From Rhizomicrobium sp. (lineage in GTDB: Bacteria; Pseudomonadota; Alphaproteobacteria; Micropepsales; Micropepsaceae): a stretch of DNA of 45,133 nt. Made by a program: the position numbers and the translations under genes. This document shows, in pieces, positions 16,223 through 25,296 of the stretch; within the stretch, counting starts at the first letter, position 1, and every line of letters begins with the position of its first letter. Under the pieces are notes generated by a model, which worked only from the letters and a program-made list of their open reading frames with translations, was not told the origin of the DNA and did no database searches. The stretch covers positions 1 to 45,133 of the forward strand of contig JARLIR010000117.1 of assembly GCA_031291635.1 (NCBI GenBank), written 5' to 3'.

Positions 16223-18682
16223 ATGAACATGATCTCCGATCCGCGTTTGCACCTCGTCGTTATCGGCAATGGCATGGCCGGAATGCGTACGGTGGAGGAG
16301 TTGCTCAAGCGTGATGGTGGGCGTTACCGCGTCACCGTCTTCGGCGCCGAGCCGCATGTCAATTACAATCGCATCATGCTGTCGTCGGTGCTGGCGGGTG
16401 ATAAAACACTCGACGAAATCGTCATCAATCCGCAAAGCTGGTACGACGAAAACGGCGTGACATTGATCAGCGGCGATCCGGTCAAGAGCATCGACCGCGA
16501 CGCGCGCACTGTCACCTCGGTCAAAGGTGTCATTGTTCACTATGACCGGCTGTTGATCGCCACGGGTTCGAAGCCCTTGGCACCGCCGCTGCCGGGGATC
16601 ACCTTGCCGGGCGTCTGCGCTTTTCGCGACATTGCTGATGTCGACAAGATGTTGGAGGCCGCGCGCAACCATAAGCGGGCCGTGGTGATCGGTGGCGGGC
16701 TGCTGGGACTGGAAGCGGCGTGGGGCCTGAAGCAGCGCGGCATGGCGGTGGCGCTGGTGCATCTGATGCCGACGCTGATGGAGCGCCAGCTCGATGTCGC
16801 GGCGGGGCAGCTCTTGCAGCGCGATCTGGATAAGCGCGGCATTTCGTTTTTCACCGATGGGCAGACCGAAGAGATCACCGGCACGGAGCGCGTTGAATCC
16901 GTGCGGCTGGCCGATGGCCGGGTCATTCCCACCGATCTGGTGGTGCTGGCGATTGGCATCCGCCCCAATGTCGATTTGGCGCGGGCGGCGGGGCTTGCGG
17001 TCAATCGCGGCATCCAGGTCGGCGACGACATGCGTACCAGCGATCACGACATCTTCTCGGTCGGCGAATGCGTGGAACATAACGGCCAAGTCTTCGGTCT
17101 GGTTGCGCCGCTGTGGGACCAAGCCAAGGTTTGCGCCTCGCAGCTGGCGGGCGATGGCGCGGCGGCCTTTGCTTCCAAGGCGCTCGCGACCAGCCTGAAG
17201 ATTACCGGCGTGGATGTGTTTTCGGCGGGCGCTTTGATGGCGGCCGATGAGAGCGACGACGAAATCACTCTGCGCGACGACCGTCGCGGCATGTACAAGA
17301 AGCTGGTTTTGCGCGACGGCAAGCTGGTTGGCGCGGTGCTCTACGGCGATGTCGCCGACGGGCAATGGTATCTGCAATTGATGCGGGAGAAGACCGATGT
17401 CTCCGCATTGCGGGACCGGCTCGCTTTCGGTCGCGCTTTTGCCGATGCCACGGGCGCGGCTGCCAAAGGCCCTGATGTGGCAGCGATGGCCGACGACACC
17501 CAGATTTGCGGCTGCAACGGTGTCTGCAAAGGCGCCATTGTTGGAGCGATAAAGGAAAAAGGCCTGACCTCGCTCGCCGAGGTGCGTAAGCACACCAAGG
17601 CTTCAGCGTCCTGCGGGCAATGCACTGGGCTGGTCGAAGCCATCCTGGCGCACACTACGGGTGTGACGGTGGAAAAGAAGCTCGCTGCGCTGTGTGAGTG
17701 CACAACGGCGGGCCAGGACGAAATCCGCAAAGCCATTATGGCCGACGGTCTGAAGAGCATGGCCGCGATCCGCCGCGCTTTTGCTTGGGCCAAGCCCGAA
17801 GGCTGCCACAAATGCCGTCCGGCGCTGAATTACTATCTGCTTTGCGCTTGGCCGGGAGAGTATCGCGACGATGCCGCTTCGCGTTTTGTCAATGAACGAT
17901 TGCACGCCAACATTCAAAAGGACGGCACCTATTCGGTGGTGCCGCGGATGTGGGGTGGCGTGACCACCCCTGCGGAGCTGCACGCCATCGCGTCTGTGGC
18001 GGAAAAATTCGCCATTCCCACGGTGAAGGTGACAGGCGGCCAACGCATCGATCTGCTCGGCGTCAAAAAAGAGGATCTGCCCGCAGTGTGGGGCGATCTC
18101 AACAAAGCGGGGCTGGTCTCCGGTCACGCTTATGCCAAAGGCTTGCGCACGGTGAAGACTTGTGTCGGCAGCGAGTGGTGCCGCTTCGGGACGCAGGATT
18201 CCACCGGCCTTGGCATCAAGCTGGAAAAAATGTGCTGGGGCTCGTGGACGCCGCACAAGGTGAAATTCGCGGTCTCGGGCTGTCCGCGCAACTGCGCCGA
18301 AGCCACCATCAAGGATATGGGCGTGGTTTGCGTCGAGGCCGGTTATGACATTCTGGTCGGCGGCAATGGCGGCATCGATGTCCGCGTCACCGATCCTTTG
18401 GTGCGGGTGACGAGCGAAGACGATGTGCTGGAATACGCCGGAGCCTTCATGCAGCTCTATCGCGAAGAAGCGCACTATCTCGAACGCAGCGCACCATGGA
18501 TCGCGCGCGTCGGCATCGCTTACGTCAAGCAGCGTTTGGTAGAGGATGTGGCTGGGCGCGAGGCGCTGTGTGCCCGGTTTCTCTACTCGCAGAAATTTGC
18601 CCAAAGCGATCCTTGGGCGGAACGGGCGGAGGGGGCCAAGGCGCTGGAATTTGCGCGGCTCCCGGAAATGGCGGACGCATGA
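16223..18682 (+). CDS. nasB: NasB: assimilatory nitrite reductase large subunit (NirB type)
   Basis: Reduces nitrite to ammonium with NAD(P)H. The 819-aa protein has an N-terminal FAD/NAD(P) domain (VVIGNGMAGMRTVEELL; VVIGGGLLGLEAAWGL). Two BFD-like [2Fe-2S] modules follow: CGCNGVC from C429 with SCGQC, then LCECTTAG...GCHKC. Next are a ferredoxin-like half-domain and the siroheme/[4Fe-4S] site, with TCVGSEWC (C647, C653) and SGCPRNC (C687, C691). A strong AGGAGG precedes ATG 16223. The stop overlaps nasG by ATGA. Siroheme supply is probably linked to the HemD-like gene downstream. Confidence 0.95.
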   Translation: MNMISDPRLHLVVIGNGMAGMRTVEELLKRDGGRYRVTVFGAEPHVNYNRIMLSSVLAGDKTLDEIVINPQSWYDENGVTLISGDPVKSIDRDARTVTSVKGVIVHYDRLLIATGSKPLAPPLPGITLPGVCAFRDIADVDKMLEAARNHKRAVVIGGGLLGLEAAWGLKQRGMAVALVHLMPTLMERQLDVAAGQLLQRDLDKRGISFFTDGQTEEITGTERVESVRLADGRVIPTDLVVLAIGIRPNVDLARAAGLAVNRGIQVGDDMRTSDHDIFSVGECVEHNGQVFGLVAPLWDQAKVCASQLAGDGAAAFASKALATSLKITGVDVFSAGALMAADESDDEITLRDDRRGMYKKLVLRDGKLVGAVLYGDVADGQWYLQLMREKTDVSALRDRLAFGRAFADATGAAAKGPDVAAMADDTQICGCNGVCKGAIVGAIKEKGLTSLAEVRKHTKASASCGQCTGLVEAILAHTTGVTVEKKLAALCECTTAGQDEIRKAIMADGLKSMAAIRRAFAWAKPEGCHKCRPALNYYLLCAWPGEYRDDAASRFVNERLHANIQKDGTYSVVPRMWGGVTTPAELHAIASVAEKFAIPTVKVTGGQRIDLLGVKKEDLPAVWGDLNKAGLVSGHAYAKGLRTVKTCVGSEWCRFGTQDSTGLGIKLEKMCWGSWTPHKVKFAVSGCPRNCAEATIKDMGVVCVEAGYDILVGGNGGIDVRVTDPLVRVTSEDDVLEYAGAFMQLYREEAHYLERSAPWIARVGIAYVKQRLVEDVAGREALCARFLYSQKFAQSDPWAERAEGAKALEFARLPEMADA

Positions 18683-19017
18683 TGGACTATGAATGGAAAA
18701 ATGTCGGTCCCTTGGCGGCCATACCGCGCCAAGGCGCAAGGCGGCTGTGTTTCGGCCAAGGCGGGCGGCCCATCGCGGTTTTTCGCACTGCTGATGACGA
18801 GCTTTTCGCTTTGATCGATGAATGCCCGCATCGCCAAGGCCCGCTGTCCGAAGGCATCATCGCGGGCAAGACGGTGACGTGTCCGCTGCATAGCTGGGTG
18901 ATCGACCTTGCGGATGGCGAAGCCCAATCGCCCGATAAGGGCAGCACAGCCTCCTTGCCGGTCAAGCTGGTGAATGGGGAAGTCTTCGTCGGCCTTGCCG
19001 CCAAGGTGGCGGTGTGA
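18679..19017 (+). CDS. nasG: NasG/NirD: Rieske-type small subunit of nitrite reductase
   Basis: A 112-aa Rieske [2Fe-2S] protein with CPH (C49, H51) and CPLH (C68, H71). In NirD-type subunits the ligands may be degenerate; here all four are present, as in Paracoccus NasG, which transfers electrons between nitrate and nitrite reductase and their NADH-oxidising partner. The start ATG overlaps the nasB stop (ATGA); a second ATG follows directly. It ends in GTGA, overlapping nasC. The longer upstream frame is only the antecedent of the same reading frame inside nasB. Confidence 0.9.
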   Translation: MMDYEWKNVGPLAAIPRQGARRLCFGQGGRPIAVFRTADDELFALIDECPHRQGPLSEGIIAGKTVTCPLHSWVIDLADGEAQSPDKGSTASLPVKLVNGEVFVGLAAKVAV

Positions 19018-21674
19018 GCGCGCTGCACACCACTTGCCCATATTGCGGTGTCGGCTGCGGGCTGACGGTGACAGAGGGTGTCCTCAAAGCCGATAACGAG
19101 CACCCGGCGAATTTCGGGCGGCTGTGTTCCAAAGGCGCAGCGCTGAAAGACACGCTGGGGGAAGCGGATCGTCTGCTAACGCCGCAAATCGACGGTCGCG
19201 CGACGGGCTGGGACGAGGCGCTCGATCTGGTGGCGGCGCGCTTTGCGGCGACCATCGCGGAACATGGCCCTGACAGCGTGGCTTTCTATGTCTCAGGGCA
19301 GTTTCTCACCGAAGATTATTACGTCGCCAACAAGCTGATGAAAGGCTTCATCGGCGCGGCCAATATCGACACCAATTCGCGGCTATGCATGGCCTCTTCC
19401 GTGGCGGGGCATGTGCGGGCCTTTGGCGAAGATGTGGTGCCGGGCTGTTACGAGGATTTGGAAGAAACCGATCTCGCCATTCTGATCGGCAGCAATATGG
19501 CCTGGTGCCATCCGGTGCTGTATCAGCGCTTGATGGCGGCGCGCGAAAAACGCGACACCAAGCTGGTGGTGATCGATCCGCGCCGCACCGCCACTTGCGA
19601 AGCCGCCGATCTGCATCTGCCACTGGCGGCGGGCAGCGATGTGCTGCTGTTCAATGGCTTGCTGGTGCATCTGGCACAAAGCGGCGCGCTGGATCAGGAT
19701 TATATCGCGCGCCATGTCTGCGGCTTTGACGAAACCCTGCTGGCGGCCCAGCAAGCGGCGCCGTGTTTGGCAGCGGTTGCCGCGGGGACGGGCCTTTCCC
19801 CACAAGCGTTGCTGCGCTTCTATGAACTCTTTGCTCAGACCGAACGAGTGATGACGCTGTACTCTCAAGGCGTCAATCAATCGCTCAGTGGCACCGATAA
19901 GGTCAATGCCATCATCAATGGACATCTGGCGACCGGACGACTTGGCCGAGCGGGTATGGGGCCGTTCTCACTAACCGGCCAACCCAATGCCATGGGCGGG
20001 CGCGAAGTGGGCGGGTTGGCCAATCAGCTGGCCGCGCATATGGGTTTTGCCGAAAACGATGTCGACCGGGTGCGCCGCTTCTGGAAGGCCCCTGCCATCG
20101 CCACGCGCCCCGGTCTGAAAGCCGTGGAGCTGTTTGAGGCGGTTGCGGCAGGAAAAATCAAAGCCATTTGGATCGCCGCCACCAATCCCGCCGATAGCAT
20201 GCCGCGCGCGGCTGCGGTGCGGGCGGCCTTGGAGGCTTGCCCCTTTGTCGTGGTCTCGGATGCTTGGCCGACCGACACCACGCGCCTCGCCGATGTCGTC
20301 TTGCCTGCCGCCGCCTGGTCGGAGAAGGACGGCACCGTGACCAATTCCGAACGCCGCATCTCGCGCCAGCGCGCCTTTCGCACCGCGCCGGGCGAGGCGC
20401 GCCCCGATTGGTGGATGTTTGCTGAGGTGGCAAAGCGCTTGGGCTGGGGTGAGGCTTTTGCTTATCCCAATCCAGCCGCCATTTTCCGTGAACATGCGGC
20501 GCTCTCCGCCTTTGAGAATGATGGCGCGCGCGTGTTCGATATCGGCGCTTTGGCGGCAGGAGACGACGGGGCCTATGACGCGACGGCGCCGCTGCAATGG
20601 CCCTGTGCCAAGCGTGGGGTTTCGGCAGGTCCACGTTTGTTCGCGCGGGGCGGCTTTTCGACAGCGGACGGCCGCGCTCGCATGGTGCCGGTGGGTGGCG
20701 AGGCGCAAAGCCTAGCTGCGCCCAACACATTGCGGCTCAACACCGGGCGGCTTCGCGATCAATGGCACACCATGACCCGCACCGGCCGTGTGCCGCAGTT
20801 GATGAGCCATAGTGAAGGCCCGTCGGTCACGCTTCATCCCCTGGATGCCGCTGCGCGTGGTCTTACCGAAGGCGGCTTGGCACGCCTGCTCTCGGCAGCG
20901 GGATCAACCATCCTGCCGGTACAAATCAGCGATCAGCAACGGCCCGGCGATGTCTTTGTGCCGATGCATTGGACGGATCAATTCTCTTCTTCTGGCGCCA
21001 TCGATAGCTTGGTGCATGACAAGACCGATCCCATTTCCGGCCAGCCTGATCTGAAAGGCAGCACGGTCACGGTCGAAGCGGTGTCGCCCCTTTGGAGTGG
21101 TCTGTTGGTCACGAGCGCGCCCGCAACGCCACACTTGGGCGAGGCCGTCTATTGGTCCAAAGCGCCGCTGAACACGGGGTTTGCTTTTACACTTGTTGGC
21201 TGGACACCGCTGACCTCCATCATCGCTTCGGAAGACGCGTTGCGGCGCCTGTTGCAGATTTCCCTTGAGGCCGAGCTGGTTTCCTATTCCGATCCCAAGC
21301 GGAGCGTTTTTCGCTATGCCGGTTTGGTGGAGGGGCGGCTTACTGCCAGTCTATTTCTTGCCCCTACCGGCACCAACCTGCCGATGCGTGAGCTTGCCGC
21401 TGGTCTGTTGGGCCAACAGCTCGATCCCATCCAGCGCTTGTCGCTGCTGGCGGCACTGACGCCTGCCGGCGGCCCGCAGCAAGAAAAAACTGTTTGCGCC
21501 TGCTTTGCGGTCGGAGCAGACCGTATCACGGCAGCGATCCAGCAAAACAATCTGAAGACCGTTGCGGAAATCGGCGCTACGCTGCGGGCGGGCACCAATT
21601 GCGGCTCTTGTATTCCCGAATTGAAAAAGCTGCTGCGCGATGCAGTACGCAATGGGCAGGCCTTGGCGGTTTAG
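19014..21674 (+). CDS. nasC: NasC: assimilatory nitrate reductase catalytic subunit
   Basis: An 886-aa cytoplasmic molybdoenzyme reducing nitrate to nitrite. The N-terminal [4Fe-4S] site is C8, C11, C15, C38 (CPYCGVGC...RLCSKG). Molybdopterin oxidoreductase and dinucleotide-binding domains follow (ATNPADSMPRA; LNTGRLRDQWHTMTRTGRV). The C-terminus carries an extra BFD-like [2Fe-2S] domain with C828, C830, C863 and C866, as in NasC/NasA proteins that take electrons from a ferredoxin or Rieske partner. It starts with GTG overlapping the nasG stop. It needs the bis-MGD cofactor made with MoeA and MobA, encoded downstream. Confidence 0.95.
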   Translation: MSALHTTCPYCGVGCGLTVTEGVLKADNEHPANFGRLCSKGAALKDTLGEADRLLTPQIDGRATGWDEALDLVAARFAATIAEHGPDSVAFYVSGQFLTEDYYVANKLMKGFIGAANIDTNSRLCMASSVAGHVRAFGEDVVPGCYEDLEETDLAILIGSNMAWCHPVLYQRLMAAREKRDTKLVVIDPRRTATCEAADLHLPLAAGSDVLLFNGLLVHLAQSGALDQDYIARHVCGFDETLLAAQQAAPCLAAVAAGTGLSPQALLRFYELFAQTERVMTLYSQGVNQSLSGTDKVNAIINGHLATGRLGRAGMGPFSLTGQPNAMGGREVGGLANQLAAHMGFAENDVDRVRRFWKAPAIATRPGLKAVELFEAVAAGKIKAIWIAATNPADSMPRAAAVRAALEACPFVVVSDAWPTDTTRLADVVLPAAAWSEKDGTVTNSERRISRQRAFRTAPGEARPDWWMFAEVAKRLGWGEAFAYPNPAAIFREHAALSAFENDGARVFDIGALAAGDDGAYDATAPLQWPCAKRGVSAGPRLFARGGFSTADGRARMVPVGGEAQSLAAPNTLRLNTGRLRDQWHTMTRTGRVPQLMSHSEGPSVTLHPLDAAARGLTEGGLARLLSAAGSTILPVQISDQQRPGDVFVPMHWTDQFSSSGAIDSLVHDKTDPISGQPDLKGSTVTVEAVSPLWSGLLVTSAPATPHLGEAVYWSKAPLNTGFAFTLVGWTPLTSIIASEDALRRLLQISLEAELVSYSDPKRSVFRYAGLVEGRLTASLFLAPTGTNLPMRELAAGLLGQQLDPIQRLSLLAALTPAGGPQQEKTVCACFAVGADRITAAIQQNNLKTVAEIGATLRAGTNCGSCIPELKKLLRDAVRNGQALAV

Positions 21675-21684
21675 GATTGTGGCG

Positions 21685-22494
21685 ATGGGTGATCTGGATA
21701 CGTTACGCATATTGGTACCGGAAAGCCGCGAATTGGATCTTTTCGCTGGCATGCTGGAGGCGGAGGGCGCGGTGGCGTTGCGCTGCCCGATGGTGCAGAT
21801 CCTTGCTTTGGAAGACACTGCGGAAGCCCTGACCTGGATTGATCTGGCGCTACAAGGCGGCTTCGAGGATCTGGTGCTGCTCACCGGCGATGGCCTGCGC
21901 AGACTGGTGGAATTGAGTGGCGCGCGCAAAGACGCGTTTGTCGCGGCGTTGGCGAAAATGCGCACCATCATCCGCGGCCCCAAACCCGCAAAAGCCTTGC
22001 GGGAATGCGGCCTGCCACCCGGCCTTGCCGCTGGCGAGCCGACTTCGCAGAGCGTGCTGGCGCTGCTGGCCCAAGAGGATGTGAGCGGGCGGCGTATTGG
22101 CGTGCAGCTTTATCCGGGCGAGGGCGGTGCACCGCTGGTGGCTGGGCTGAAAGCACTTGGCGCAGAGGTCTTCGCCGTCACGCCCTATCGCTATGCTTCC
22201 GAATCCGAAGCCGCCCAGGTCGCTGACGTCATTCGCCAACTGGCGGACGGCCGTATCGGTATGGTGGCCTTCACCAGCTCGCCGCAGATCGAACGGCTTT
22301 ACGCCGTCGCCAAGGACTATGCGCTGGAAACCGAATTGGAACAGGGCTTGGCGCGCACCATGATCGCCTCCATCGGTCCGGTGGTGGATCAGACTTTGAA
22401 AGCGCACGGCCTTGCCGCCGCCGTACGACCCGAAAACAATTTCCACCTCAAGCCGCTGGTGCGCGCGATCATTGCGGCTTGGACCACGCGGTGA
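21685..22494 (+). CDS. hemD: Uroporphyrinogen-III synthase-like protein (HemD family)
   Basis: A 269-aa protein with the two-lobed HemD fold signature: RILVPESRELDLFAGMLEAEG at the start, a middle GRRIGVQLYPGEG, and FTSSPQIERL followed by ASIGPVVDQTLKAHGL. HemD closes hydroxymethylbilane to uroporphyrinogen III, the siroheme precursor. As a nas operon member it probably boosts siroheme for nitrite reductase rather than being the housekeeping copy; that is inference from context. ATG 21685 is chosen, 11 bases after the nasC stop; a GTG at 21679 is possible. It overlaps the next gene by GTGA. Confidence 0.75.
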   Translation: MGDLDTLRILVPESRELDLFAGMLEAEGAVALRCPMVQILALEDTAEALTWIDLALQGGFEDLVLLTGDGLRRLVELSGARKDAFVAALAKMRTIIRGPKPAKALRECGLPPGLAAGEPTSQSVLALLAQEDVSGRRIGVQLYPGEGGAPLVAGLKALGAEVFAVTPYRYASESEAAQVADVIRQLADGRIGMVAFTSSPQIERLYAVAKDYALETELEQGLARTMIASIGPVVDQTLKAHGLAAAVRPENNFHLKPLVRAIIAAWTTR

Positions 22495-23744
22495 GCTTCA
22501 TGGCGCAGCGGTCCCAATGTTACGCTCCGGGATTGCCGTCGGTGGACGCGGCTTTGGCCCTGCTGCGGGCTTGCATCCCGCAACCGTCGGGTTCCGAGAT
22601 GGTGCCGCTCACCGCCGCGCAGGACCGGATTTTGGCGCAAGCGGTGGTGGCAACAGCGCCACTGCCGAGTCAAGACAACAGCGCCATGGATGGCTTTGCC
22701 TTGGCCCTGCCGCAAGATGGTGTGGTGGCGGGCTTTTCGCTTGTTGGTCAAGCGCTGGCAGGAACGCGTTTTGTAGGCGCGGTGGGGGCGTATGAATGCA
22801 TCCGTATCGCCACCGGCGCCAGTCTGCCCGCGGGCTGTGACACGGTGGTGCCGCGCGAGCAGGCCACGCTCCATGATGGGCGGCTCTCGGTTGCGGACAC
22901 GATAGAGCGTGGGGCCAACATCCGCCGCTGTGGCGAGGATTTCGCGGCGGGCGCTGTCTTGTTGGCGGCGGGCACCCGCTTGCAGGCGTTTCCGCTTGGA
23001 TTGTTGGCGGCAGCCGGTGTCGCGCATCTTTGTGTTCGGCCTGGGCTGCGCGTGGCGATCTTTTCCACCGGCAACGAATTGTGTGCCACGGGCGATCCCT
23101 TGGCGCCGGGGCAGATTTTCGACGCCAATCGGCTGATGCTGACCAGCCTGTGCGGACAATTGGGGTATCAGGTTACCGACTTTGGCATCGTGCCGGATGC
23201 CCCGCAAAATCTAGCCGCAGCACTGGCGCAGGCGGCGCGCGAGCACGATGTTGTCATAAGCTCGGCTGGCACCTCGCAAGGCGAGGGCGATCATCTGGCA
23301 GCAGCGCTGCGTGCTTGCGGCGGCGAGGTGCTTGTTTCAGGTTGCGCCATCAAGCCGGGCAAGCCGGTCTTGTTCGGCAGCATCGACACCACCGCAGTCA
23401 TCGCGCTGCCGGGAAATCCGGTGGCAGCGGTGACGACCTTTCTGGTGCTGGCGCTGCCGCTCTTGCGCCGGTTGGCAGGGCAGGCGGAAGAGGCGGCGCC
23501 TTGGTGCCAATCGCGCTCAGCTTTTTCGCACAGCAAGAAAGCAGGCGTGCGAGAATATCTGCGGGTGCGCCGCGGTGTTGGTGATGATGGGTGTGCGGTC
23601 GAAAAGGCTGGTCCGCAAGGCTCAGCGATGCTCAGCGCTTTGGCGGCGAGTGAAGGGCTCGTTTGCCTCGACGAAACTGTGACCGCGGTCACGCCCGGTA
23701 TGTTGCTGCCGTACCGTTCCTATGCGGAGCTGATGTGGGCATGA
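22491..23744 (+). CDS. moeA: MoeA: molybdopterin molybdenumtransferase
   Basis: Inserts molybdenum into adenylylated molybdopterin, the last general step of Moco synthesis. Family marks in order are QDNSAMDGFAL, GTRFVGAVGAYECIRIATGA, VPREQ, FSTGNELCATGDPLAPGQIFDAN, SSAGTSQGEGDHL, IKPGKPVLFG and ALPGNPVAA, with a C-terminal beta-barrel domain. Length is about 417 aa. The GTG at 22491 overlaps the preceding TGA, like other GTGA junctions in this window; ATG 22500 is the alternative. The stop overlaps mobA by ATGA. Its position in the operon serves nitrate reductase. Confidence 0.93.
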   Translation: MSFMAQRSQCYAPGLPSVDAALALLRACIPQPSGSEMVPLTAAQDRILAQAVVATAPLPSQDNSAMDGFALALPQDGVVAGFSLVGQALAGTRFVGAVGAYECIRIATGASLPAGCDTVVPREQATLHDGRLSVADTIERGANIRRCGEDFAAGAVLLAAGTRLQAFPLGLLAAAGVAHLCVRPGLRVAIFSTGNELCATGDPLAPGQIFDANRLMLTSLCGQLGYQVTDFGIVPDAPQNLAAALAQAAREHDVVISSAGTSQGEGDHLAAALRACGGEVLVSGCAIKPGKPVLFGSIDTTAVIALPGNPVAAVTTFLVLALPLLRRLAGQAEEAAPWCQSRSAFSHSKKAGVREYLRVRRGVGDDGCAVEKAGPQGSAMLSALAASEGLVCLDETVTAVTPGMLLPYRSYAELMWA

Positions 23745-24325
23745 CGGTGTTACCTCCAGCGGTTATTCTGGCGGGCGGCCGTTCCAGCCGCATGGGCGTG
23801 CCCGACAAATGCCTGCTACCCTTCAAGGGCCAGCCGATCATCACACAGGTTATCACCACCCTGACGCCGCAAGTCTCGGCGTTGTTGCTCAATACCAATA
23901 GCGATCCGGCGCTGTTTGCCTTCTGTGGCTTGCCCCTGCGCGCCGATGTCATGCCCGGCTTTCAAGGCCCACTCGCCGGAATTTTGACCGGCATGCTGTG
24001 GGCGCGCGAAGCCTTTCCGCAGGCAACGCATATCGCCTCGGTGCCTGCCGATATGCCCAATCTTCCGGCTGATCTTATCGCCCGTTTGCAGGCGGCGTTG
24101 GAACGCGAAGCCGTGGCCACCGCCATTGCGGTACAAGCCGGGCGCAGGCATTCCATCTTGGGTTTGTGGCCCCTCGCAGACGCCGAGGCCTTGGAAGCAA
24201 TGCTGCGGCAAACTGATGTCCGCGCCCTGTGGCGCTGGATCGAGCGAGCCCCCGTGGCGCTGGCGGATTTCTCCGATCTGAGCACCTTCGCCAACATCAA
24301 CACCAAAGACGATTTGGGCTGTTAG
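23741..24325 (+). CDS. mobA: MobA: molybdenum cofactor guanylyltransferase
   Basis: A 194-aa nucleotidyltransferase that attaches GMP to Mo-molybdopterin to form the MGD cofactor used by NasC. Motifs are ILAGGRSSRMGVPDKCLLPF (GTP loop), GPLAGILTGM and PADMPNLPADL (metal-binding Asp). The ATG overlaps the moeA stop (ATGA); the longer upstream frame lies inside moeA and is rejected. It is the last gene of the nas operon. Its TAG overlaps by 4 bp the stop of the convergent FabI-like gene. Confidence 0.92.
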   Translation: MTVLPPAVILAGGRSSRMGVPDKCLLPFKGQPIITQVITTLTPQVSALLLNTNSDPALFAFCGLPLRADVMPGFQGPLAGILTGMLWAREAFPQATHIASVPADMPNLPADLIARLQAALEREAVATAIAVQAGRRHSILGLWPLADAEALEAMLRQTDVRALWRWIERAPVALADFSDLSTFANINTKDDLGC

Positions 24326-25077
24326 CTGGTGGTGTGATAGCCCGCATCGACATAAGTGGTGTCGCCAGTGATGGCACGGGCACCATCGCTCACCAGAAAC
24401 GCCGCCAAATTGCCCACGTCTTCGATGGTGGCGAGGGCTGGTACACGCGCTGCGGCGCGTTCCAGCATGGCTTCGAAATCCTTGATGCCGCTGGCGGCAC
24501 GTGTGCGCAGCGGTCCGGGCGAGATGGCATTGACGCGGATGCGTTTGGGCCCCAACTCGGCCGCCATGTAGCGCACGCAACTCTCGAGCGCCGCTTTCAC
24601 CGGTCCCATTAAGCCGTAATTCTCCGCAACTTTCACGGCGCCATAATAGGACATGGTGAGCAAACAGCCGCCATCCGTCATCAGCGGCTCGGCCAACTTG
24701 GCCATGCGCAGGAAGGAATGGCAGGACACATCCATCGCCATGGCAAAACCATCCGCCGAGCTGTCCACCAAGCGGCCATGCAAATCTTCGCGCGGCGCGA
24801 AGGCAATCGAGTGCAGCACGAAATCGAGGTGGCCCCATTCGCTTTGGATCCGGTCGAATACCGCTTCCAGCTGTCCCGGCACAAGCACATCGAGCGGCGC
24901 GATGATCGCCGCGTTCAGTTCTTCGCCAAGCGGGCGAACGTAAGCTTCCGCCTTGGCATTCAGATAGGTGACAGCAAGCGCAGCGCCTTCGCGCTGGAAG
25001 GCTTTGGCGCAGCCATAAGCGACGCTGTTCTGGTTGGCGATGCCGACCACAAGTCCCTTTTTCCCGAGCAGGTTCAT
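24322..25077 (-). CDS. fabI: Enoyl-[acyl-carrier-protein] reductase (NADH), FabI family
   Basis: Reduces trans-2-enoyl-ACP in fatty-acid elongation. The 251-aa protein has the FabI-type cofactor motif GIANQNSVAYGCAKA instead of the classical SDR glycine motif. The active site is NYGLMGPVKAAL (Tyr-x6-Lys), and the C-terminus has ISPGPLRTRAASGI and GDTTYVDAGYH. I start at ATG 25077, preceded by GAGGCGG, rather than at 25134. It is not in an operon with other fatty-acid genes, so it may be a second copy; the neighbouring CoA-transferase and thiolase give a loose acyl-CoA context. Confidence 0.88.
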   Translation of the reverse strand: MNLLGKKGLVVGIANQNSVAYGCAKAFQREGAALAVTYLNAKAEAYVRPLGEELNAAIIAPLDVLVPGQLEAVFDRIQSEWGHLDFVLHSIAFAPREDLHGRLVDSSADGFAMAMDVSCHSFLRMAKLAEPLMTDGGCLLTMSYYGAVKVAENYGLMGPVKAALESCVRYMAAELGPKRIRVNAISPGPLRTRAASGIKDFEAMLERAAARVPALATIEDVGNLAAFLVSDGARAITGDTTYVDAGYHTTS

Positions 25078-25296
25078 GTTTTCCGCCTCATAGCGCTGTG
25101 TCTTGGGACCCTGGCAACCGCCATGACAAGACACGAAATTTCCCTAGCGAGCGTGGCCAAGGGAAACTCCGCAACCATGGGCATGTGATGTCACAATTGT
25201 CTTGGTCGCGTCGTAAGCAGGAGGCGCGATATTGTCAATCTTCCCCACAACGCAGCGGCTTTTTGGCACCGCGTCGTGACCGTTGAGACGCACAGC

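Noticed and set aside
14717..17593. Long open frame (958 codons) on the minus strand opposite nasA and nasB
   Set aside because: Composition is His/Gln/Arg-rich and low-complexity with no domain motifs. The plus strand encodes two clear full-length enzymes with family motifs, so this is a GC-rich antisense shadow. The minus-strand frames at 3150-4292 and 11619-12932 and the plus-strand frame at 1428-2666 were rejected for the same reason.
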